Origin: Lacrimispora indolis DSM 755
GTDB taxonomy: Bacteria > Bacillota > Clostridia > Lachnospirales > Lachnospiraceae
Length of the DNA stretch: 64,000 nucleotides
Reading direction: 5' to 3'
NCBI RefSeq assembly: GCF_000526995.1
Contig: NZ_AZUI01000001.1
Location: 3,514,001 to 3,578,000, forward strand
Below, in pieces: positions 25,419 through 35,199 of the stretch. The notes under the pieces are model-generated. The model did no database searches and was not told where the DNA came from. It saw nothing but the letters and a program-made list of their open reading frames with translations. A program made the translations under genes and the position numbers. Within the stretch, counting starts at the first letter, position 1. Every line of letters starts with the position of its first letter.

Positions 25419-25657
25419 ATTTTCGTATACAGGCAAAGCAAGCGGATATGCCTGCACATCTAATTGGTGTTCCATGAAGCGGAGCGCGGTGTTTACAAAC
25501 TAAAATTGAAAAATAATTCCATCTCAAATTTATGCCTGATGTTCATAAACTTTGCCATATAGATTCTAAAAGTTACATAAATTGTATTAACATTTTACGG
25601 AATCTATTGATAAATAACCGAGTTTGGTATATTTTAATCTCATAGGAGGCTGAATGT

Positions 25658-26161
25658 ATGGACTATTTAGTTGTGTATACAAGCAAAACTGGAAATACCC
25701 AGAAGGTAGCTATGAAAATTTTTGAAACACTTCCCGGAAAATCCAAGGATATTGTCAGCCTGGAGGAGCTTCATGGAGAGGAAGCGGATACGTATTTTGT
25801 AGGGTTCTGGAACAATCGTGGAACCTGCAAGACAGAAGTGCTGGACTTTCTTTCCGATTTACATGGCAAACGGGTGGCTCTGTTTGGAACCTGCGGGCTT
25901 TCCGGAAATAAAGAATATTATAAACAAGTGGAAAAACAGGTGGCTGTTTTTCTGCCAGATGATAATGAGTATCTTGGCTGCTTTATGTGCGGAGGAAAGA
26001 TGGCTCCCCAGATTCTTGAAAAGTACAGGCAGATGCAGGCGATTCATGATACTCCCCAGATCAGGACCTTAATAGCCGCATATGAAGATGGGATGCTGCA
26101 TCCCAACGAGCAGGATTTTAAGGACGCAGAGGAATTTGTAAAATCAATTCTCAGGGAGTAA
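25658..26161 (+). CDS. flavodoxin-like protein
   Basis: Protein of 167 residues with a flavodoxin fold. The FMN phosphate loop is YTSKTGNTQKVA at residues 7-18, and the second flavin loop region is ALFGTCGLSG. The C-terminal half contains two Cys (CFMCGGKMAP), unusual for classical flavodoxins and seen in the gut-anaerobe flavodoxin group that includes BilS. No bilirubin reductase gene is nearby, so no pathway can be given. An electron-transfer role is inferred. It lies 24 bp upstream of ftsH and may be co-transcribed. Confidence 0.82.
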   Translation: MDYLVVYTSKTGNTQKVAMKIFETLPGKSKDIVSLEELHGEEADTYFVGFWNNRGTCKTEVLDFLSDLHGKRVALFGTCGLSGNKEYYKQVEKQVAVFLPDDNEYLGCFMCGGKMAPQILEKYRQMQAIHDTPQIRTLIAAYEDGMLHPNEQDFKDAEEFVKSILRE

Positions 26162-26185
26162 CGGAAGAATAAAAGGAGGAGTAAT

Positions 26186-28063
26186 ATGGGTTTGAAAGAT
26201 GACAGTAATTCGCAAAAGAATCCAAAAAAATCATTTATTTATTATTATGTCATTGTCCTGTTGGTCATGATAATATTTAATGCTATGACGGTTCCCTGGC
26301 TTCAGTCAAAAACCGTGACAGAGGTCCCTTACAGCACGTTTCTGGAAATGGTGGACCAGGGGAAGGTCCAGGCAGTGGCAAAGACGGAAACAGAGATTCA
26401 GTTTAAATCTGATACCGGAAAAAAGGATTGGGAAGGCAAGCCTGTATACGATGTGTATAAGACCGGTTTATGGCCCGATGATACATTGACTGAAAGGCTC
26501 ATTGCCCATGACGTTTCTTTTGAAAAGACCATTGTGGAACAAATGTCCCCTGTGTTTTCCTTTTTGCTCACCTGGATCATTCCCATTTTGATCTTTGTGT
26601 TCCTGGGAAATTTTTTATCAGGACAGATGCAAAAGAGGATGGGCGGCGGCAATGCCATGACCTTTGGAAAATCCAGCCCCAAAATCTATGCGGAATCTGA
26701 AACAGGAAAGACCTTCCGGGATGTGGCCGGACAGGAGGAAGCAAAAGAAGCTTTAAAGGAGATCGTGGATTTTCTTCATAATCCTCAGAAATATGCGGAT
26801 ATCGGGGCCTCCCTTCCAAAGGGAGCCTTGTTGGTAGGCCCTCCCGGAACCGGTAAGACACTGCTCGCCAGGGCAGTGGCAGGAGAAGCTCATGTACCGT
26901 TCTTTTCCATATCAGGTTCGGAATTTGTGGAAATGTTTGTGGGCATGGGAGCTGCAAAGGTCAGGGATTTATTTAAGCAGGCCAGTGAAAAAGCGCCCTG
27001 TATCGTATTCATCGATGAAATTGATACCATAGGCAAGAAACGTGACGGAGGCGGCTTTACAGGAAACGACGAGCGGGAACAGACCTTAAATCAGCTTTTG
27101 GCTGAAATGGATGGATTTGACGGAAGAAAAGGCGTCGTTATATTGGCAGCCACCAACCGTCCGGATTCCCTGGATAAGGCTCTGTTAAGACCGGGTCGTT
27201 TTGACCGCAGGATTCCTGTGGAGCTTCCCGACTTAAACGGACGGGAGGCCATATTAAAGGTACACGGAAAAAATGTAAAACTCTCTGATGATGTGGATTT
27301 TCGCGGGGTGGCCCTTGCTACTGCCGGGTCCAGCGGTGCAGAGCTTGCCAATATCGTCAATGAAGCAGCCCTTCGGGCAGTCCGTCTGGGCAGAAAGACC
27401 GTGACCCAGAGAGATTTAGAGGAAAGCGTAGAGGTGGTGATCGCCGGATACCAGAAAAAGGACTCTTCTGTAAGCGGCAGGGAAAGAAAGATCATTGCTT
27501 ATCATGAGGTGGGGCATGCGCTGGTCGCTGCCTGTCAGAATAATTCCGCACCGGTCCACAAGATCACCATTATTCCAAGGACCTCAGGCGCTCTCGGATA
27601 TACCATGCAGGTAGATGAGGAAGAACGTTACCTTTTAACAAAAGAGGCTGCCTTAAGTAAGATCGCCACCTTTACCGGTGGAAGGGCGGCTGAAGAACTG
27701 GTATTTAACACAGTCACCAGCGGGGCTGCCAATGACATTGAGCAGGCCACCAGGATAGCCAGAGCCATGGTTACACGTTACGGCATGAGCGATGAATTTG
27801 ATATGGTTGCCCTTGAAACTGTAACCAATCAGTATCTGGGCGGAGACACCGCTCTTGCCTGTTCCCCTGAAACCGCGAAACGGATCGATGAGGCCGTAAT
27901 TACAATCGTAAAAGAGCAGCATCAGAAGGCCTTAAAGATTCTTAAGGATCATGAGAAGCGGCTTCATGAGATCGCCGAATATCTTCTGGAACGGGAAACT
28001 ATAACGGGAGAAGAGTTCATGAAGATCGCAGGATTTGATTCTGCTGCGGTCCAGAAAGGCTAA
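26186..28063 (+). CDS. ftsH: ATP-dependent zinc metalloprotease FtsH
   Basis: Membrane AAA+ protease of 625 residues that degrades membrane and short-lived cytosolic proteins. Two membrane helices at about 17-35 and 115-135 enclose a small external domain. The AAA module shows Walker A GPPGTGKT, the pore loop FVGMGAAKVRDLF, Walker B IVFIDEIDTIG and the second region of homology NRPDSLDKALLRPGRFDRR. The protease motif is HEVGH near residue 440. The length is near the family's usual 600-650. AAAAGGAGGAGT precedes the ATG. Confidence 0.96.
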   Translation: MGLKDDSNSQKNPKKSFIYYYVIVLLVMIIFNAMTVPWLQSKTVTEVPYSTFLEMVDQGKVQAVAKTETEIQFKSDTGKKDWEGKPVYDVYKTGLWPDDTLTERLIAHDVSFEKTIVEQMSPVFSFLLTWIIPILIFVFLGNFLSGQMQKRMGGGNAMTFGKSSPKIYAESETGKTFRDVAGQEEAKEALKEIVDFLHNPQKYADIGASLPKGALLVGPPGTGKTLLARAVAGEAHVPFFSISGSEFVEMFVGMGAAKVRDLFKQASEKAPCIVFIDEIDTIGKKRDGGGFTGNDEREQTLNQLLAEMDGFDGRKGVVILAATNRPDSLDKALLRPGRFDRRIPVELPDLNGREAILKVHGKNVKLSDDVDFRGVALATAGSSGAELANIVNEAALRAVRLGRKTVTQRDLEESVEVVIAGYQKKDSSVSGRERKIIAYHEVGHALVAACQNNSAPVHKITIIPRTSGALGYTMQVDEEERYLLTKEAALSKIATFTGGRAAEELVFNTVTSGAANDIEQATRIARAMVTRYGMSDEFDMVALETVTNQYLGGDTALACSPETAKRIDEAVITIVKEQHQKALKILKDHEKRLHEIAEYLLERETITGEEFMKIAGFDSAAVQKG

Positions 28064-28129
28064 ATTGGAGGTTTGTTGGTTACAGATTTAAAAATTGTAA
28101 ATATGTTCCAAAAAAAATACAAATGATGT

Positions 28130-28157
28130 TTTACATTTTGGTAAAATATGGTATAAT
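28130..28157 (+). promoter_or_regulatory. sigma-A promoter of chemoreceptor gene
   Basis: TTTACA and TATAAT with a 16-bp spacer, 38 bp before the start codon. Confidence 0.7.
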
Positions 28158-28195
28158 TCCCATAAAGCTTGTAACTTACGGAGGGGGATTATGCT

Positions 28196-30385
28196 ATGAA
28201 GGAACAGTTTTTCAGAAAATGGAGGATTCGTGGTTCAGGGGACAAAGGAAAATCTTGGTTAAAGAAGAAGGGGATAGGAAAACATCATCTTTCAACTAAG
28301 ATCGCATGTATTGCAGGAGTTATGCTGGTGGTGGTTTTCGCTGCTTTGATCGGGACGACCTCAAGGATGACAAGGAATGCAATGAAACAGTCCGCTTTCA
28401 GGGAGTTAAAGACCCTGGCATCGGAGAACGGAAAGGTGATCCAGCAGACGCTGGACGAAGCAAGTCAGGTATCGGACAATATTACGTATTATCTTGAGAA
28501 TTCAGCAGCAAACAGAAAGGTTCTCCAGGGGCTGCGGATCAAGTCAGGCCCTTCGGCCGAGCCGCTTTATAAGAGCCAGGTATTTGATAATGTTACAATG
28601 GACAGCTACGGTATGAAGATGGAGGACTATATGCTGACGACCATCAAGTCCTCTGTTCTCTACTCCGAAGATATTGTAGGAGTGGGCATCCTGTTCGAAC
28701 AGTATGCCATGAGCTCTGCGGCCCGGAGCTATGGCCTGTATGCAGGCAAGGATGGGGCGGTCAAGGACTGCGGACTGTATGAGGATTATTCTGCCACGGA
28801 TTATTTTGTAAAGGTGATGGAGCAAAAGGCCCAGGTCATTACGCTGCCCTACGAATCCAATGGAATGAAGATCATTACCATGGCAATGCCCGTGATTGTT
28901 AATGACAGGGTTTTGTGCGTGGTGGCAGTTGATGTAAGTCTGGACCGTTTCAGCCAGATGAAGACGGCAGGTTCCTCTTATCCAAGCATGCAGACCTTTA
29001 TTTTAAATGAATCGGGAACCATTATTTCTGAAAGCACAGGCAGCGGGCTTGTGGGCACCAATGTTTCTGATTTTGTGGAAAGCGGAGCGTGCAAGGAGGG
29101 GATAGAGGAGGGAATTGCTTCCGGTTCCGATTTTTATACCGTTGATTCAGCCAGGAAAGGGGATACATATTATTTCTTTGAGCCCATTCATCTGAACGGT
29201 TCCAGCTGGTATTCCGTTACAGCGGTGGAAGCCGGTGATATGAACCATGAAGCAGACCGGATGTCCACCTTAATGACCGTTATTTCCATCATTGCCATGA
29301 TCATTATTCTTTTCATTATAACATTTGTCATAAGCAGGCAGTTAAAACCCATCCATAAGATCGTGGCAGCTGCCGGCAAGATCGCAGAAGGAGATTTAGG
29401 TGTTTTAGTTGACGTGGAATCCAACGATGAAATCGGTCTTGTGGCCGCTTCCTTTGAACGGATGACAGTAAACTTAAAAGAGGTAATCGACCGCATATCC
29501 TTTGCTCTTAGGGAGGTTGCGGACAACCATCTGGACTTTAATGTGGAGCTGGGCCTTAAGGGAGACTTTTCCCAGCTTGAAACAGCAGTAAAGCAGATTG
29601 TCATGAATTTGAATTCCGTAATGAATGAAGTCAATCAGGCTGCCGCCCAGGTGGCGGTAAGCTCCGGACAGGTTGCAAGCGGCTCCCAGCTGCTGGCAAA
29701 CGGTGCGGAGGAGCAGGAAAAGACCGTTGAAATGCTGGCCGGCTCCATCAGCCAGGTTGCGGAAAAGGTCAGGCGTCTGGCTGAAAAGGCGGGAGAAGTT
29801 TCCTTACAGGTCCAGCAAACCGGAACTGAGGTGGTAAGCTGCGACATGTCCATGCAGAATCTTTCCAGTGCCATGAATGAGATTCATGCTTCCTCCGGGG
29901 AGATCGGAAAAATCATTAAGGTAATTGAAGATATTGCATTCCAGACCAATATCCTGGCTTTAAATGCGGCAATTGAGGCTGCAAGGGCAGGAGAGTCCGG
30001 AAGAGGATTCGCAGTGGTTGCCGGTGAAGTCCGGAATCTGGCTGCGAAAAGCTCAGAGGCAGCAAAGAATACCACGGCACTGATCAGGGACTCCATAAAT
30101 GCCGTGGAAAAGGGCAATGAGATATTAGATGAAACTGTTCAGTCCATGATGAAGGTTTTGGAGGATTCTGCTCTGGCAGTGGATTCGGTGGACTCCATCT
30201 CCTCCATCGCATCTCAGGAAGCAAAATCCGTAGAAGAGGTGACAATGGAGCTTGGAAGGATTTCATCCGTAGTCCAGAACAATGCTGCCGCCGCAGAAGA
30301 GAGTGCGGCTTCCAGTGAGGAATTATCCCAGCAGGCGCAGCTTTTGCGTGAACTGGTACAAGGCTTCCGTTTGAGAGAGGACTGA
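28196..30385 (+). CDS. methyl-accepting chemotaxis protein with dCache-like sensor
   Basis: Chemoreceptor of 729 residues. A basic cytoplasmic tail precedes TM1 (about 36-57). A large external domain of about 300 residues (dCache-like size) ends at TM2 (about 358-382). HAMP follows, then a signalling coiled coil whose hairpin tip reads [21 protein letters not shown] and [13 protein letters not shown]. No CheR-binding pentapeptide is present at the C-terminus. The ligand is unknown. No chemotaxis or flagellar genes occur in the window. Confidence 0.93.
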   Translation: MKEQFFRKWRIRGSGDKGKSWLKKKGIGKHHLSTKIACIAGVMLVVVFAALIGTTSRMTRNAMKQSAFRELKTLASENGKVIQQTLDEASQVSDNITYYLENSAANRKVLQGLRIKSGPSAEPLYKSQVFDNVTMDSYGMKMEDYMLTTIKSSVLYSEDIVGVGILFEQYAMSSAARSYGLYAGKDGAVKDCGLYEDYSATDYFVKVMEQKAQVITLPYESNGMKIITMAMPVIVNDRVLCVVAVDVSLDRFSQMKTAGSSYPSMQTFILNESGTIISESTGSGLVGTNVSDFVESGACKEGIEEGIASGSDFYTVDSARKGDTYYFFEPIHLNGSSWYSVTAVEAGDMNHEADRMSTLMTVISIIAMIIILFIITFVISRQLKPIHKIVAAAGKIAEGDLGVLVDVESNDEIGLVAASFERMTVNLKEVIDRISFALREVADNHLDFNVELGLKGDFSQLETAVKQIVMNLNSVMNEVNQAAAQVAVSSGQVASGSQLLANGAEEQEKTVEMLAGSISQVAEKVRRLAEKAGEVSLQVQQTGTEVVSCDMSMQNLSSAMNEIHASSGEIGKIIKVIEDIAFQTNILALNAAIEAARAGESGRGFAVVAGEVRNLAAKSSEAAKNTTALIRDSINAVEKGNEILDETVQSMMKVLEDSALAVDSVDSISSIASQEAKSVEEVTMELGRISSVVQNNAAAAEESAASSEELSQQAQLLRELVQGFRLRED

Positions 30386-30410
30386 AAGACGCGTAAATAA
30401 AGTGTACATA

Positions 30411-31298
30411 CTAAGAGACGGCGTTAATTTCCTCTTGGAGTTTTTCTAAGAATTTTTCAGCAGCTTTTGAAAATACCTGATATTTTTTCCATACGATGTC
30501 CAGATTGGCTTCCAATCCCGGCTCCAATGGCCTGAAACAAAGGCTGCTGGAGCCGGTTGTGTTTACCAGCTTGTCCAGGCACAGGGCATATCCCACCCCT
30601 TCCTCTACCATGAGTGAGGCATTGTAAATCAGATTATAGGTCGCAACAATATTCAGCTTATCATAATCATCCCGAAGCCATCCTGATATTTCATTTTTCA
30701 CAAGGGTCTGTTTGGAGCAGAGCAGTGGGATGTTCCGCAGATTTTCAGGCCTGATCATTTCTAAGGCAGCCAGAGGACTGTCCTTTTTCATCAGCAAGCC
30801 CCATGTGTCCGTTGCCGGGAGCCGGAGATAATCATATTTTTTAATATCAGCCGGTTCGATGAGAATGCCGAAGTCCAGTAAGCCTTTATCAAGGCGTTCC
30901 GTTACATCATCGGCATTTCCACTGAACAGATGATACTGGATATGGGGATATTCGTTCTGCAGTTTTTTTATTGTTTTGGCTGTGAGACGCATGGCATCTG
31001 TTTCAGCGCCGCCGATGCAGATATCCCCGCTGATGACTTCATCACTTCCCCTGAATTCTGATTCTGTTTTATCTGCTAAATCAATGATCTCCTGTGCCCG
31101 TCTGTAAAGCAGCATTCCTTCTTCTGTTAATGTGATCGTACGATTACCCCGGACGAACAGTTTCTTACCCAGGCTCTCTTCCAATTCCATCAGTTGTTTT
31201 GAAAGGGTGGGCTGTGTGACATTCAGGGCTTTCGCCGCTCCTGTAATGTTTTTTTCTCTTACTACTGTCAGAAAATAACGTAAAACCCGTAGCTCCAT
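30411..31298 (-). CDS. LysR-family transcriptional regulator
   Basis: Regulator of 295 residues. The N-terminal winged helix reads LRYFLTVVREKNITGAAKAL and NVTQPTLSKQLMELEESLGK, typical LysR. The rest is a periplasmic-binding-like effector domain (about 90-290). ATG at 31298 is chosen, preceded by GGGAGGAAGG. It is divergent from the acetyltransferase gene, so the shared 167-bp gap is its likely target. Confidence 0.93.
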   Translation of the reverse strand: MELRVLRYFLTVVREKNITGAAKALNVTQPTLSKQLMELEESLGKKLFVRGNRTITLTEEGMLLYRRAQEIIDLADKTESEFRGSDEVISGDICIGGAETDAMRLTAKTIKKLQNEYPHIQYHLFSGNADDVTERLDKGLLDFGILIEPADIKKYDYLRLPATDTWGLLMKKDSPLAALEMIRPENLRNIPLLCSKQTLVKNEISGWLRDDYDKLNIVATYNLIYNASLMVEEGVGYALCLDKLVNTTGSSSLCFRPLEPGLEANLDIVWKKYQVFSKAAEKFLEKLQEEINAVS

Positions 31299-31465
31299 CA
31301 ATTCCTTCCTCCCAGTGCATTTTAATAATAGTATGGTAATAGTATAATCCTTTTAAGTATTCCTGTAAACTATGGAAGCGTATTCTTTATAAGTATTTGC
31401 TATTCCATATATTTCATTTTATAATAAAACCCAAAGCAGACTTGAGAGGAGAAGGGAGATATCAA

Positions 31466-32077
31466 ATGGAATTACATGAATTTTTAGAACATATGAATTG
31501 CGGACGTCCCGTTGCCGGCGGATCGGAGGCCCATCTTTATATGCATCATGTGAGCAATGAAGCGATGAAAATTACGGCGGAGCTAAACAGCGCCTACCGC
31601 ACGCCGGAGGAAATCCGCAGCTTAATATCAAGACTGACCGGAAAGCCGGTGGACGAATCTTTTACCATGTTCCCTCCCTTTACCTCTGATTGCGGGAAGA
31701 ACATCACCATAGGAAAAAATGTCTTTATCAATTCTGGCTGCAGGTTTCAGGATCAGGGAGGCATTTCCATTGGAGACGGTGCACTGATCGGGCATAATGT
31801 GGTGATGGCAACCCTTAATCACGATCTTGCGCCCAAGAAGCGGAGCACCCTGCATCCGGCGCCCATTGTAATTGGAGAAAATGTGTGGATCGGCTCCAAC
31901 GCAACGGTCCTTCCCGGAGTGACGATCGGAGACGGAGCGGTCATTGCCGCCGGAGCGGTAGTGACAAAGGATGTTCCTGCAAATACCATTGTGGGAGGTG
32001 TTCCTGCAAAGGTTCTCAGGAATATTGACATAAAGGAGGAGTCGCGTTTGCAACGCCGATTTATTTTTACGAAATGA
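31466..32077 (+). CDS. sugar O-acetyltransferase (maltose/galactoside acetyltransferase type)
   Basis: Left-handed beta-helix acetyltransferase of 203 residues transferring acetyl from acetyl-CoA to a sugar. Hexapeptide repeats run from about residue 75 to 185 ([43 protein letters not shown]). The catalytic His is in LNHDLAP. ATG 31466 follows GGGAGA. The earlier in-frame ATG is unsupported. The last 10-12 residues are odd: they are read through the decayed flavin-reductase remnant in another frame, so the native C-terminus has probably been replaced. The core ends intact at [11 protein letters not shown]. Confidence 0.85.
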   Translation: MELHEFLEHMNCGRPVAGGSEAHLYMHHVSNEAMKITAELNSAYRTPEEIRSLISRLTGKPVDESFTMFPPFTSDCGKNITIGKNVFINSGCRFQDQGGISIGDGALIGHNVVMATLNHDLAPKKRSTLHPAPIVIGENVWIGSNATVLPGVTIGDGAVIAAGAVVTKDVPANTIVGGVPAKVLRNIDIKEESRLQRRFIFTK

Positions 32078-32224
32078 GCGGACAGGGGTCTTGAGGGCTG
32101 GATCAACTGCTTTGATAAAGCAAAACTAAAGGGCGTGGTGCGTGGCTTAAACGTGACTTATACCGGGGACATACAGGATAATCCTGCACTTGGGGAAGCC
32201 TATGAGATGGGAAAGGCCCTTTAA
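32035..32224 (+). pseudogene. remnant of an NAD(P)H-dependent flavin reductase/flavodoxin-fold gene
   Basis: Two pieces in different frames. From about 32035 the frame gives [17 protein letters not shown], the conserved active-site strand and loop of NADPH-dependent FMN reductases, stopped by TGA at 32092. From 32096, shifted by one base, runs a typical C-terminus beginning GWINCFDKAKLKGVV and ending AYEMGKAL at the TAA of 32222. The N-terminal ~80 residues and the middle are missing. No start codon serves it. The deletion has fused its 5' part to the acetyltransferase gene. Confidence 0.72.
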
Positions 32225-32249
32225 ATTCAGAGATGAAAGGGAGAACAAA

Positions 32250-32711
32250 ATGCAAAAAACAATTTTTGTATTGCTGTCGGCAGTCTGCATGATCATTTTT
32301 GCCGGAGGTTTTTACACCCTTCCGGAAGGTCCTTCCCTGCAAAGTAAAGATTTCCGGGAAGGGCCGGAGATAACCATTCAAATTGGAGATAAAAGTTTTA
32401 CAGCTGATCTTTATGACAATGCCTCAGCTCATGCATTGCTGGAAAGGCTGCCCCTTTCCTTAACCATGGATGAACTGAATGGAAATGAAAAATACTATTA
32501 TTTTTCGGAAGAATTCCCTGTTTCGGAAGAGCGTGTGGAAGATATCAAAGCAGGTGATATCATGCTGTACGGTCCTGACTGCCTGGTTCTGTTCTATGAA
32601 AGTTTCCCTACTTCCTATAGCTATACAAGGATTGGCTGTACTGAAGATATAACAGGCTTGGTTGATGCACTTGGAAGCGGCAGCGTGCAGGTGGTCTTTC
32701 GGCCGGACTGA
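32250..32711 (+). CDS. cyclophilin-like domain protein, secreted or anchored
   Basis: Protein of 153 residues. An N-terminal hydrophobic segment (about 4-22) is a signal or anchor. The rest resembles the cyclophilin-like 2 family: ITIQIGDKSFTADLYDNASA, ALLERLPLSLTM, and AGDIMLYGPDCLVLFYESF. In other genomes such proteins often accompany flavin reductases or LysR regulators, which fits the remnant directly upstream. No peptidyl-prolyl isomerase activity should be assumed. ATG 32250 follows AAAGGGAGAA. Confidence 0.75.
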   Translation: MQKTIFVLLSAVCMIIFAGGFYTLPEGPSLQSKDFREGPEITIQIGDKSFTADLYDNASAHALLERLPLSLTMDELNGNEKYYYFSEEFPVSEERVEDIKAGDIMLYGPDCLVLFYESFPTSYSYTRIGCTEDITGLVDALGSGSVQVVFRPD

Positions 32712-32970
32712 TGAGGGCAATCTGCTTATGGAGCTGGCCTTGAATCAGATACCATGTAGTTAAATTCCATGGCATTTTATGCCGGAATTTACAATGGGTC
32801 TTATAAAAATGGTTCTGTTTTTTTTTACAAAAACACATCAAAAGTATATAATTTTCGAATAAAAGCAAAAAAATATTTTAAAACAACGCTGGAAAAATAA
32901 ATATATATTCTAATTAATTATATACAATTTGAAAATTAACAATTAATATGTAAAATAATGAAAAATAGTA

Positions 32971-32999
32971 TTGACAAAACAAAGCTTGTACGCTATAAT
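32971..32999 (+). promoter_or_regulatory. strong sigma-A promoter of noncoding RNA
   Basis: Consensus TTGACA, a 17-bp spacer and consensus TATAAT, in an AT-rich 200-bp stretch. It matches consensus better than any other promoter in the window, and no protein gene follows it. Confidence 0.88.
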
Positions 33000-33005
33000 G
33001 AAGCC

Positions 33006-33470
33006 ATAACAAAGAGAAATACAAAAGGTAACAAAATTTAACGAAAGGAGGTACACTCCACCAGAAAGAGCAGTTTCGCTTCATTTATATAAATAATAGA
33101 TGAAGCAAAAGGAAAACCAATCTGCCGATGTTAAAAGCCAATCTATAAAGCATGATCATAAAGAATGATTAACGAAAAAGATTGAATTCATGGCAAGGAA
33201 AAACTGTATGAGATTCCAGAGGTCGAACAAAGTAAATTTTGGGACACGGCAAGAGAGATAACAGTTAAGAGATGGAAAGTAGTCCATGGATCTGGTGTAT
33301 AGCAACGGAGAGCGGAAAAATTAATATAGATCATGTTAAAGACGTGTACCATGTACAAGGAACAGACATGAGAGAGAAATGAGGTATCAAGACCAATGGA
33401 TGAGATAATATAGAAACGGGTATCGATGGCAGGTAAATGAAAATCGGTATCCGTTTCTATCTGTGTTTTT
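33006..33470 (+). ncRNA. candidate structured noncoding RNA of about 460 nt
   Basis: From the expected start near 33006 to the terminator at 33470 every plus-strand frame is stopped often and no ORF longer than about 20 codons exists. The sequence is purine-rich. Local helices can be drawn: GGAG/CTCC (33047 region), GCTTCAT/ATGAAGC (33078 and 33100), CAATCT/AGATTG (33139 and 33179) enclosing ATCAT/ATGAT, AACTGT/ACAGTT (33202 and 33261), ATGGA/TCCAT (33272 and 33283), GATCT/AGATC (33289 and 33328) and TGTAC/GTACA (33345 and 33353). An AAAGGAGGTACACTCC motif resembles a ribosome site but no start codon follows. It does not look like RNase P, tmRNA, 6S, SRP or a T-box. The family is not recognised. 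Confidence 0.7.
33410..33470 (+). terminator. intrinsic terminator of the noncoding RNA
   Basis: An 18-bp stem (33410-33427 with 33443-33460, two G-U pairs) and a 15-base loop, followed by CTGTGTTTTT. The T-run lies only on the plus-strand side, so it serves the RNA and not the convergent radical SAM gene. Confidence 0.9.
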
Positions 33471-33471
33471 A

Positions 33472-34380
33472 TTAATGAATTCCTTCTAAATCAAATGGCG
33501 GCGTGTATTCTTCTTTTGCGCTGCTTTTTTCCTGCATAAATCCCTGATCCAGTCCAAGTCTGATGGCTTCATCCACCACTTTTCCGTATTCATAAGAAGT
33601 GATTCTCCGGTTGATTTCCGGAAAGCTTCCACTTTGATAGAATGGGGTATATTGGCTCATAAGACTGATGTAATACATTCCCTCCGGCAGTTCCTCCTTC
33701 ATCCATTGAAGAAGGCGGATGGAATCATCCTTTGCGCCTGGAAGCACCATATGGCGTATGATGACTCCCTTTTTCATAATGTTTCCGTGGGTATCAAAAC
33801 GGGGAGCTCCAGTCTGTCGGATCATCTGCTTTACAGCCTTTGAAGCCGCAGCAAAATAATCGGGAGCCTTGCTGTAGCGGGAGGAAAGCTCAGAGCTGAA
33901 ATATTTTAAATCAGGAAGCCAAACATCCACATAGGAAGCCAGTTCTTTTACGATCTCTTCCGACTCATAGCCGCCGCAGTTATAGACCACCGGTATGGTA
34001 AGTTTGGACTTTACAAGATCCAGGGCTTTTAAAATGGAGGGAAGATACTGGGTGGCAGTGACCAGGTTAATATTGTGGGCGCCTTCCTCCTGAAGCCGTA
34101 AAAAGATATGGGAAAGCTCTTCGTTTGTAATTTCTTTTCCGAAATTCTCCTGACTGATGGAATAATTCTGGCAAAAACAGCAGCCAAGAGTACAGCCGGA
34201 AAAAAATACGGTGCCGCTTCCCCTGCTTCCGCTGATACAGGGCTCCTCCCAGTGATGGAGTGCGGCACGGGCCGCCTTTATGGTAGCACCGCATCCGCAA
34301 AAGCCGGTGTTTATATGGCGGTTTACCCTGCAGTTTCTGGGGCAGAGGCAGCAGGATTCATATATATGATCAAGATTCAT
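33472..34380 (-). CDS. radical SAM protein, PflX-like (COG1313)
   Basis: Protein of 302 residues. The radical SAM cluster motif is FFSGCTLGCCFCQNY (CxxxCxxC) at about residues 59-73. An additional Cys-rich N-terminus (CCLCPRNCRVNR and GFCGCG) suggests a further metal site. The glycine-rich SAM region and VWLPDLKYFS follow. This is the PflX group, similar to pyruvate formate-lyase activators but of uncharacterised function. No glycyl-radical enzyme gene is adjacent. CAGGAG precedes the ATG. Divergent from azlCD. Confidence 0.87.
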   Translation of the reverse strand: MNLDHIYESCCLCPRNCRVNRHINTGFCGCGATIKAARAALHHWEEPCISGSRGSGTVFFSGCTLGCCFCQNYSISQENFGKEITNEELSHIFLRLQEEGAHNINLVTATQYLPSILKALDLVKSKLTIPVVYNCGGYESEEIVKELASYVDVWLPDLKYFSSELSSRYSKAPDYFAAASKAVKQMIRQTGAPRFDTHGNIMKKGVIIRHMVLPGAKDDSIRLLQWMKEELPEGMYYISLMSQYTPFYQSGSFPEINRRITSYEYGKVVDEAIRLGLDQGFMQEKSSAKEEYTPPFDLEGIH

Positions 34381-34404
34381 GTGCTTAACTCCTGTTTCTC
34401 ATCG

Positions 34405-34433
34405 TTGACAAAGTCACTTTTGTGCATTAATAT
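34405..34433 (+). promoter_or_regulatory. promoter of azlCD
   Basis: TTGACA and TAATAT with a 17-bp spacer, about 60 bp upstream of the azlC start. Confidence 0.7.
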
Positions 34434-34491
34434 AGTAAACAATATACTTAAAAAATGCAAGACAAAGATGACGTACAAAGGAACGATTAGG

Positions 34492-35199
34492 ATGAGTGAA
34501 ACAAAAAAACTGGCTGCCCTTCGATATGCATTTCCCAAAACAATGCCTGTGCTGGCCGGTTATCTGGTTTTAGGGGCAGCATATGGAATACTAATGAATG
34601 TCAACGGATATGGGATCTGGTGGGCGCTGGTTATCAGCGTGTTTGTCTATGCGGGAAGCCTGCAGTATCTTGGAATCACATTTTTTGTGGCGGCAGTGAA
34701 TCCGTGGTACGCTTTTTTTATGTCCTTAATGCTCAATGCCAGGCATTTATTTTATGGGCTTTCCATGCTGGACAAATATAAGGATGCGGGAAAACTGAAG
34801 CCATATCTCATATTTGCTTTAACGGATGAAACGTTTTCCGTCCTGTGTAATGAGGAGGTGCCTGAGGGCATTTCAAAATACTGGGTTTATTTTTTCGTAT
34901 CCATCCTGGATCAGCTGTACTGGGTGACAGGAGCAGTGGCAGGCGCTTTTGCAGGGACCATGATAAGCTTTAATACGGCAGGAATGGACTTTGCCCTGAC
35001 AGCTCTTTTTGTGGTGATCTTTATTGACCAGTGGAAATCAGGAAAGGGGCGCCCGTCCGCCTGTGTGGGCGTATGTGCCTCAGCCCTTTGTGTGGCGGTC
35101 CTTGGACAGAGTGTTTTCATCGTTCCGGCCATGATCCTCATTCTGACAATCATTACAGCCGGATATTTTATGGAAAAGAAAAAGGAGGAACAGTCTTGA
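34492..35199 (+). CDS. azlC: AzlC-family branched-chain amino acid exporter subunit
   Basis: Membrane protein of 235 residues. With AzlD it exports branched-chain amino acids or analogues. [20 protein letters not shown] at residues 13-32, LQYLGITFF and [14 protein letters not shown] are typical AzlC motifs. ATG 34492 has AAAGGA nine bases upstream. The long frame extending back into the radical SAM gene is not real. The stop overlaps the azlD start. Confidence 0.9.
   Translation: MSETKKLAALRYAFPKTMPVLAGYLVLGAAYGILMNVNGYGIWWALVISVFVYAGSLQYLGITFFVAAVNPWYAFFMSLMLNARHLFYGLSMLDKYKDAGKLKPYLIFALTDETFSVLCNEEVPEGISKYWVYFFVSILDQLYWVTGAVAGAFAGTMISFNTAGMDFALTALFVVIFIDQWKSGKGRPSACVGVCASALCVAVLGQSVFIVPAMILILTIITAGYFMEKKKEEQS

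Noticed and set aside
25658..26161. BilS of a bilirubin-reductase operon
   Set aside because: The flavodoxin fold is similar, but no bilirubin-reductase gene is adjacent, so only the fold is claimed.
33006..33470. Protein-coding gene after the AAAGGAGG motif
   Set aside because: No ATG, GTG or TTG at suitable distance opens a frame longer than about 20 codons.
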